Assembly: GCA_039930945.1 (NCBI GenBank)
Contig: JBDTSW010000010.1
Coordinates: 1 to 35,431, forward strand
Source of the DNA: JBDTSW01 sp039930945
GTDB lineage: Bacteria > Actinomycetota > Thermoleophilia > Solirubrobacterales > 70-9
Direction: 5' to 3'
Length of the DNA: 35,431 nt
Below the pieces are notes generated by a model. That model had not been told where the DNA came from. It ran no database searches and saw only the letters and a program-made list of their open reading frames with translations. Positions 30,964 through 35,431 of this stretch are shown piece by piece; position 1 is the first letter of the stretch; each line of letters begins with the position of its first letter. Made by a program: the position numbers and the translations under genes.

Positions 30964-31620
30964 CTACCAGGGGACGGCTCCCTCGGTTTGCGGGTCGACC
31001 ACGACCTGCGTGATCGGCAGCCCGACCTCGGCGCGGGCCTTCTCCACCACCCCGCGCTCGAGCCAGTGGGAGCGCTCCGGGGGGTGCGTGCAGATCACCA
31101 CCTCGTTCGCCGGGAAGCGCAGCAGGGCGCTCTCGATGGCCACGTTCGGATCGGAGTCACCGACCTCGCCCGTCACCTCGAGTCCCTCGGCCGCGATCGC
31201 GCGCACTGACTGCTCGCGACGACGCTCGGCCTCGGCGTGCGCGCCGTCGAGGTCGGAGGCCCAGTGTTGCAGCTGCGAGCGCGTTAGCGCCGGGGCGACG
31301 ACGAGGATCTCACAGCTTCGTCCCGCGGCGCGGTTGCGGAGCTCCTCGAGCAGGGCGCGACCGCCGACGGTCTCATTGGCGACGACGAGGATGCGGTGCC
31401 GGCCGTCCGCGCGGGCGCCGGCCATCTCCACCCGGTGCGGCTCGCTCCCCCGAGCCCCGCGCCAGGCGAAGCCAATCCCCAGCCCGATCAGGACGGCGCC
31501 GAGGATGGCGCCATAGGCCGGCTTCGTGGCGAGGGCGAGAGCGACCACAGCGGCGGCCCCCGTCCCAATGATCACGACGAGGCGGAAGGCATCCACCTCG
31601 GAGCGAAGCGTGCTGCGCAT
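30964..31620 (-). CDS. Membrane-anchored universal-stress-like protein
   Basis: 218 residues from the ATG at 31620, chosen for a perfect AGGAGG 6 bases upstream; a longer frame to 31659 would skip it. Two adjacent membrane segments (about 12-29 and 33-50) are followed by an arginine-rich link and a single alpha/beta domain, HRILVVANETVGGRALLEEL to VVDPQTEGAVPW, of USP-like topology. The G-x2-G ATP loop is absent, so it is probably a non-ATP-binding member. The sequence ALTRSQLQHWASDLDGAHAE is typical of actinobacterial proteins of unknown role. It converges on the Nfu gene with 35 bases between. Confidence 0.68.
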   Translation of the reverse strand: MRSTLRSEVDAFRLVVIIGTGAAAVVALALATKPAYGAILGAVLIGLGIGFAWRGARGSEPHRVEMAGARADGRHRILVVANETVGGRALLEELRNRAAGRSCEILVVAPALTRSQLQHWASDLDGAHAEAERRREQSVRAIAAEGLEVTGEVGDSDPNVAIESALLRFPANEVVICTHPPERSHWLERGVVEKARAEVGLPITQVVVDPQTEGAVPW

Positions 31621-31683
31621 TTGCTGCCTCCTTCGCGGGGTGTGCCGCGATTGTCTCACTCAGCGCGCCGCCTTGTCGAGGAA

Positions 31684-31729
31684 GGCCCGCGAGCGCCTCC
31701 TGCGGGCCGGGCGCCGGCGCCAGGCCCGC
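31684..31729. repeat. GC-rich inverted repeats
   Basis: GGCCCGC (31684-31690) pairs with GCGGGCC (31702-31708), followed by GGGCGCCGGCGCC, itself largely self-complementary. They lie in the gap upstream of the USP-like gene and downstream of the BKACE remnant on the minus strand. A terminator role is possible but unsupported by a U-tract. Confidence 0.35.
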
Positions 31730-31763
31730 ATCCCCAGCGGGTGCGGATGCGGCGGAGCGAAGA

Positions 31764-31970
31764 TCAGGGGGAGCGCAGGCCCAGGAGCCGGCGGGCGTCC
31801 TGCGGGCTCGCCGGCCGGCGGCCGAGGTCGGCGGCGATCCGCACCGCGCGCTCGACCAGCTCCGCGTTCGAGGCCTCGAGCCGGCCCGGCTCGAGGTAGA
31901 CGTTGTCCTCGAGCCCGGTGCGCACGTGCCCGCCCAGCAGGCAGGCGGCCGCGGCGAGCAGCAGCGCCAT
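31764..31970 (-). pseudogene. C-terminal remnant of a BKACE (DUF849, 3-keto-5-aminohexanoate cleavage) enzyme
   Basis: About 68 codons ending in TGA. The text GGHVRTGLEDNVYLEPGRLE, then SNAELVERAVRIAADLGRRP and DARRLLGL, is the characteristic end of BKACE beta-keto-acid cleavage enzymes, which have about 270-300 residues. The catalytic barrel, with its Zn ligands and Arg, is missing: upstream of about 31970 the frame runs into sequence without BKACE character that overlaps the 5' end of the membrane-protein gene on the other strand. It cannot be active and shows that a rearrangement ended here. Confidence 0.75.
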
Positions 31971-32025
31971 CGGGGACGATCCACGGCGCGCGTCAGACAA
32001 CATCGCTCTGAAAGACTCCTCGACG

Positions 32026-33285
32026 ATGGACGATTCGAGGCGCCGCTGCCGTACCCGGGTCCGCGAGTCCGGCGAGTTGCGCCCAACCGACGTCATCGGA
32101 GCCTTCTTCGTGCTCGGGATCGGGTTCCTCGTCGCCGCCGTCGTGGTCGCGATCGCGAACGCGCTCGAGCCGTGGCAATGGGGGCGGTGGCTCGCGCTTC
32201 ACCTTGCCTTCGTCGGCGGTGTCTCACAGCTCGTCCTCGGCGCCAGCCAGTTCTTCGCAGGCGCCTTCCTCGCGACGGACCCCCCGCCTCGTTCGCTGAT
32301 CCGCGGCGAGCTGGTGGCCTGGAACGCGGGGTCGATCCTGCTCGCGGTGGCCGTCCCGCTGTCATCCGACCGCATGGTCGAGGTCGCCGTCGCCCTGCTG
32401 CTCGTGACGCTCGCGCTCTATGCCGTCGGACTCGTGAGGATGCACCGCGCCTCACTGCAAAGCGCCCCCTGGGCGACGCGCTGGTACGCGGCTGGAGCCG
32501 GGCTGTTCGCGGTCGGCATCGTCGCCGGCGCGATGCTGGCGAGGGCGCTCGCCTGGGTGCACGGTGACCTGCTCGGGGCGCACATGGCTCTCAACCTCGC
32601 AGGTTGGTTCGGCACTGCGATCCTCGGCACCCTGCACACCTTCTACCCGTCGCTGGCCCGCACCACTCTTCGCTTCCCGCGCCTGGAGCCTCGGACCTTC
32701 GGTGCCTGGGTCGTCGGCGTGGTGGCGCTGGCGACGGGCTACGGCTGGGCGGTCGGCCCTCTGGCGATCGCCGGCTGGATCGCGCTCAGCATCGCCGCGG
32801 TGATGCTGCTGGCCAACGTCGCCGGGTGCGTTCTCACCGGGCCGAGGCCGATGTCGCTGGCGGCTCGGATCGTCGGCATGGCGCAGGTGTTCCTGCTCGC
32901 CGGTCTGCTGCTGGCAACCACGGCGGCCTTGGCCGACGGCTTCACGCAGGCGCTCGCCGGGTCCACGCGCGCTGCCGTCGGCATCCTCCTGGTCGCCGGC
33001 TGGATCGGGCTCACGGTGCTCGGGTCGCTCGTACACCTGCTCGCGGTGGTCGTGCGAGTGCGAGACCTTTCGCGCCCGATGCCGCCACCCCGGCCTCGCC
33101 GAGAGGTCTCGACCGCCGCCCTGGCCGCGGCCGGGATCGTCGGCTTGGTCTTTGCGCAGCAACCTGGCCTGGCGGACCTCCGCGTCCCGGCGCTGGCCGC
33201 TCTGATCGGCGCGTATGCGCTCTTGGGGTCGCGGGTCCTGGCGCTGGCCGCGCGGGTCGTGACCCACGCGAGGCCGAGCATCTAG
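32026..33285 (+). CDS. Multipass membrane protein, possibly haem-binding (NnrS/haem-copper oxidase subunit I-like)
   Basis: 419 residues with about 12 hydrophobic helices from residue 21 to 410. Histidines sit inside or at the ends of helices: LALHLAFVGGVSQLVLG (helix 2), HGDLLGAHMALNLAGWFG, GTLHTFYPSL and SLVHLLAVVVRVR. The alternation of His-bearing helices and the GWFGTAILGTLHTFYP segment recall subunit I of cbb3-type oxidases and NnrS proteins, but the full set of haem ligands cannot be confirmed by eye. It directly precedes two radical SAM genes of haem-related type. ATG 32026 is a choice among weak alternatives; GTG 32054 is possible. I see no strong ribosome-binding site. Confidence 0.7.
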   Translation: MDDSRRRCRTRVRESGELRPTDVIGAFFVLGIGFLVAAVVVAIANALEPWQWGRWLALHLAFVGGVSQLVLGASQFFAGAFLATDPPPRSLIRGELVAWNAGSILLAVAVPLSSDRMVEVAVALLLVTLALYAVGLVRMHRASLQSAPWATRWYAAGAGLFAVGIVAGAMLARALAWVHGDLLGAHMALNLAGWFGTAILGTLHTFYPSLARTTLRFPRLEPRTFGAWVVGVVALATGYGWAVGPLAIAGWIALSIAAVMLLANVAGCVLTGPRPMSLAARIVGMAQVFLLAGLLLATTAALADGFTQALAGSTRAAVGILLVAGWIGLTVLGSLVHLLAVVVRVRDLSRPMPPPRPRREVSTAALAAAGIVGLVFAQQPGLADLRVPALAALIGAYALLGSRVLALAARVVTHARPSI

Positions 33286-33306
33286 GAATGGGCGACGGAA
33301 AGCTAG

Positions 33307-33312
33307 TAGCGT
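33307..33312 (+). promoter_or_regulatory. Putative -10 element ahead of the radical SAM genes
   Basis: TAGCGT in the 88-base gap after the membrane-protein gene. A start point near 33319 would give a leader containing a short open frame from 33324. Confidence 0.4.
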
Positions 33313-33323
33313 AGTTCTCCAGG

Positions 33324-33380
33324 ATGCTTGGCGAATCCCCTCCCGCGCTGTCGTCCTCGTCGTTGCGGCGCCGATGCTGA
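33324..33380 (+). CDS. 18-codon upstream open frame overlapping the AhbC-like start
   Basis: From ATG 33324 the frame reads MLGESPPALSSSSLRRRC and stops at TGA 33378-33380, overlapping the ATG (33374) of the next gene by 7 bases in another frame. No strong ribosome-binding site precedes either start, so reinitiation or coupling through this short frame could drive the radical SAM gene. The Ser/Arg-rich content has no recognisable function and the frame may be fortuitous. Confidence 0.35.
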   Translation: MLGESPPALSSSSLRRRC

Positions 33381-34552
33381 GCGTAAGCCGGCTGCTGAAC
33401 GGAGCCGTGCGACCGGGTGATGCGCTCCGCTACGGGCGCTCGACCGCACGCGGACCGGCCCACCTGCTGCACTACTCGGCGGACAAGAAGCCGGTCGTGG
33501 TCTGGAACCTCACCCAGCGGTGCAACCTCCACTGCGGCCACTGCTACTCGGACTCGCGCGACCGCTCCTACCCGGGCGAGCTCTCGACCGCGGAGGGGCG
33601 CCGCCTGATCGAGGAGCTGGCCGCGTTCGGGGTGCCGACGCTGCTCTTCTCGGGAGGGGAGCCGCTGATGCGCCCCGACCTCTTCGAGCTTGCCGCGGCA
33701 GCGCGTTCGGCCGGCATGCGCACGGTGCTCTCCACCAACGGGACCTTGCTCGATGACGAGGCCGCCAGGCGCGCAGCCGAGTCGGGAATCTCCTACGTCG
33801 GGGTCAGCATCGACGGCATCGGCGCCAGCCACGACAAGATGAGGGGCAAGCGGGGCGCCTACGAGCGCGCGCTGCGCGGGATCGAGGCCGCCCGCAAGGC
33901 CGGGCTGCGAACCGGTATGCGGTTCACCCTGCATGGCCTCAATCGCGATCAGCTTGGGCCGGTGTTCGACCTCGCCGAGCGGCAGGGAGTGCAGCGGCTG
34001 TGCGTGTACCACCTCGCCTACGCGGGGCGCGGCGGGCGCATGCGCCGCCACGACCTCGCGCCCGCCGAGACACGGCGGGCGGTGGAAGAGATCTTCGACC
34101 GCGTCGAGGCGCTGGGCGAGCGTGGCCCCGAGCTCGAGGTGCTCACCGTCGACAACCCGGTCGACGGCGTGCTCCTGCTGATGCGCCTCCGCCGCTCGGA
34201 CCCCGCGAGGGCGGCCGAGGTCGAGCGGCTTCTGCGCTGGAACGGCGGCAATCAGTCCGGCATCGCGATCGCCTCGATCGATCCCCGCGGCCGAGTGCAC
34301 CCCGACCAGTTCTCCTGGGACGACACCGTCGGTGACGTGCGAGCCCGGCGCTTCGGCGACATCTGGAGCGATGCCAACCCGCGCCTGAGCCGCTACCGCA
34401 AGCGCCCGCGGGAGTTGCGCGGCCGCTGCCGGGGCTGCCGCTTCTACGAGCTGTGCAACGGCGGCCTCCGGGCTCGCGCCCTGAGCGCCGGCGGCGACTT
34501 CGCCGCTCCCGACCCGGCCTGTTACCTCACCGACGCCGAGGCTGTCGGATGA
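33374..34552 (+). CDS. Radical SAM/SPASM protein, AhbC/NirJ-like
   Basis: 392 residues. LLNGAVRPGDALRYGR and HLLHYSADKKPVVVWNLTQR open the protein as in AhbC and NirJ. The radical SAM cluster site C-x3-C-x2-C is Cys50, Cys54, Cys57, followed by LLFSGGEPLMRPDLFEL (SAM-binding GGEP). A C-terminal auxiliary-cluster region has CRGCRFYELCNGG and DPACYL. AhbC removes acetate side chains from didecarboxysirohaem in the sirohaem-dependent haem route; NirJ acts in haem d1 synthesis. Which applies cannot be decided without further pathway genes. The ATG at 33374 gives exactly the family N-terminus. Its stop overlaps the next gene by 4 bases (ATGA), so the two radical SAM proteins are co-translated. Confidence 0.88.
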   Translation: MLSVSRLLNGAVRPGDALRYGRSTARGPAHLLHYSADKKPVVVWNLTQRCNLHCGHCYSDSRDRSYPGELSTAEGRRLIEELAAFGVPTLLFSGGEPLMRPDLFELAAAARSAGMRTVLSTNGTLLDDEAARRAAESGISYVGVSIDGIGASHDKMRGKRGAYERALRGIEAARKAGLRTGMRFTLHGLNRDQLGPVFDLAERQGVQRLCVYHLAYAGRGGRMRRHDLAPAETRRAVEEIFDRVEALGERGPELEVLTVDNPVDGVLLLMRLRRSDPARAAEVERLLRWNGGNQSGIAIASIDPRGRVHPDQFSWDDTVGDVRARRFGDIWSDANPRLSRYRKRPRELRGRCRGCRFYELCNGGLRARALSAGGDFAAPDPACYLTDAEAVG

Positions 34553-35431
34553 GCGCAGCACCGTCTTCGCGGGGGGACGGCACCGGCGCCCGCGCAGCCC
34601 GCAAGGCTCGGGACGCGCGGCTGGCGCAGCTCGACTTCGACCGGGCTCCGTTCACGATCGCCTGGGAGGTGACCCGGGCCTGCGCGTATTCCTGCCTGCA
34701 CTGCCGCGCCGACGCGCAGCCGCGGCGCCATCCGCTCGAGCTGACCACCGCCGAGGGGAGGGCGCTGATCGAGGAGCTGGCGACGTTCGGCACGCGACCG
34801 ATCCTCGTCCTCACCGGCGGCGACCCGCTGATGCGCCGCGACATCTTCGTCCTCGCCCGTCACGCCGACCGCCACGGCCTTCGTGTCTCGCTGACGCCGA
34901 CCGCGACCGCCCTTGCCACGCGAGCGCGGATGCGAGCGGCCGGCGAGGCCGGGATCCGGCGCGTCGCCTTCAGCCTCGATGCTGCCGAGCCGGGCGCTCA
35001 CGATCACTTCCGCGGTTTCGAGGGCTCCTTCGCGCGGACGATCACCGGTATCGAGAACGCTCGCGCCGAGGGCCTGTCGCTGCAGGTCAACACCACGGTT
35101 TGCCGCCTGAACCGCGGCGAGCTCGAGCGCATGGTGCCCTTGCTCGAGCGCCTGGGCGTCGTCCAGTGGTCGGTCTTCTTCTTGGTTCCGACCGGCCGGG
35201 GCACCGGCCTGCCGATGCTGAGCGCCGGCGAGCACGAGCAGGTCCTCGGGTGGCTGCACGAGCTCTCCCGGGACGCCCCCTTCGACGTCAAGTCCACCGC
35301 TGCACCGCAGTACCGGCGAATAGCCGCGCAGCGTTCGCGAGACGACCGCAACACCCACGGGGCGGCGGCTGGGCCGGAGCGCCACCGGACGGCGGGCGGC
35401 CCGCTTGCCGGAGCCGGGTATCGCTTCGCCG
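34549..35431 (+). CDS. Radical SAM protein, AhbD/TIGR04053-like (partial at window end)
   Basis: The first 294 residues are present; the end lies beyond the window. QLDFDRAPFTIAWEVTRACA with Cys45, Cys49 and Cys52 (C-x3-C-x2-C), then ILVLTGGDPLMRRDIFVLAR and VSLTPTATALATRARM. GGDP replaces the more common GGEP; LTGGDPLM is typical of the TIGR04053 group, relatives of AhbD, which oxidatively decarboxylates Fe-coproporphyrin III to haem. A basic N-terminal extension of about 28 residues (ARAARKARDARL) precedes the domain. It overlaps the AhbC-like gene by 4 bases. The C-terminal cluster cysteines cannot be checked here. Confidence 0.85.
   Translation, partial: MSAAPSSRGDGTGARAARKARDARLAQLDFDRAPFTIAWEVTRACAYSCLHCRADAQPRRHPLELTTAEGRALIEELATFGTRPILVLTGGDPLMRRDIFVLARHADRHGLRVSLTPTATALATRARMRAAGEAGIRRVAFSLDAAEPGAHDHFRGFEGSFARTITGIENARAEGLSLQVNTTVCRLNRGELERMVPLLERLGVVQWSVFFLVPTGRGTGLPMLSAGEHEQVLGWLHELSRDAPFDVKSTAAPQYRRIAAQRSRDDRNTHGAAAGPERHRTAGGPLAGAGYRFA

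Noticed and set aside
1..35431. CRISPR arrays, tRNA or rRNA genes, replication origin
   Set aside because: I saw no regularly spaced repeats, no tRNA-like cloverleaf with a TTCGANNC arm that held up, no rRNA signature sequences and no DnaA-box cluster.

Overview
The window is strongly GC-rich DNA with many GTG starts, 4-bp GTGA/ATGA gene overlaps and several apparent leaderless promoters (TANNNT followed 6-8 nt later by the start codon). Gene content fits an actinobacterium: a DevS-like GAF kinase, FxsA, an AddAB/AdnAB-like helicase-nuclease pair, an M50-CBS protease, a zf-HC2-tailed ECF sigma factor and secreted SpaA-type proteins. A deep-branching lineage such as Thermoleophilia/Solirubrobacterales is my best guess, from gene style only. 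There is no rRNA, tRNA, CRISPR array, transposase or integrase.

Layout. 1-7300: a minus-strand operon encoding an AddB-like and an AddA-like subunit, then a gamma-glutamylcyclotransferase-like protein. 7300-12500: a stress/sensing block. A universal stress protein, a site-2 protease with CBS domains and a VTT-like membrane protein are divergent from a DevS-like two-GAF histidine kinase, whose probable NarL-type response regulator is convergent. 12580-15072: a hypothetical protein; a minus-strand fxsA-hypothetical-HAD group; and a DUF59 (MIP18/SufT-like) gene divergent from fxsA.

15035-20848 is the most unusual part. The 3' end of the DUF59 gene and its downstream DNA recur as a 132-bp direct repeat (125/132 identical) 5.7 kb away. 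Between the copies lie a secreted SpaA/prealbumin-fold protein, an ECF sigma factor with a C-terminal zinc-finger tail, a secreted endonuclease/exonuclease/phosphatase-fold enzyme and a frameshifted beta-helix/FG-GAP pseudogene. It looks like a cargo segment bounded by a duplicated gene end.

20885-26433: a secreted small protein, an FGGY kinase translationally coupled to a sphingosine-phosphate-lyase-like PLP enzyme, a YceI protein and an acyl-CoA dehydrogenase. 26597-31970: a hemerythrin-like gene, a ThiO-like glycine oxidase, a 52-codon internally deleted copy of the hemerythrin gene, a flavoprotein, a decayed stretch with GAF and CoxB-like pieces, an Nfu-type Fe-S scaffold, a membrane-anchored USP-like protein and a BKACE remnant. 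32026-35431: a multipass membrane protein followed by two radical SAM proteins of the AhbC/NirJ and AhbD-like (TIGR04053-like) types, suggesting tetrapyrrole or haem modification linked to a membrane haem protein. Haem, Fe-S and redox functions recur across the right half and may connect with the haem-type sensor kinase at 10 kb, but that link is inference.
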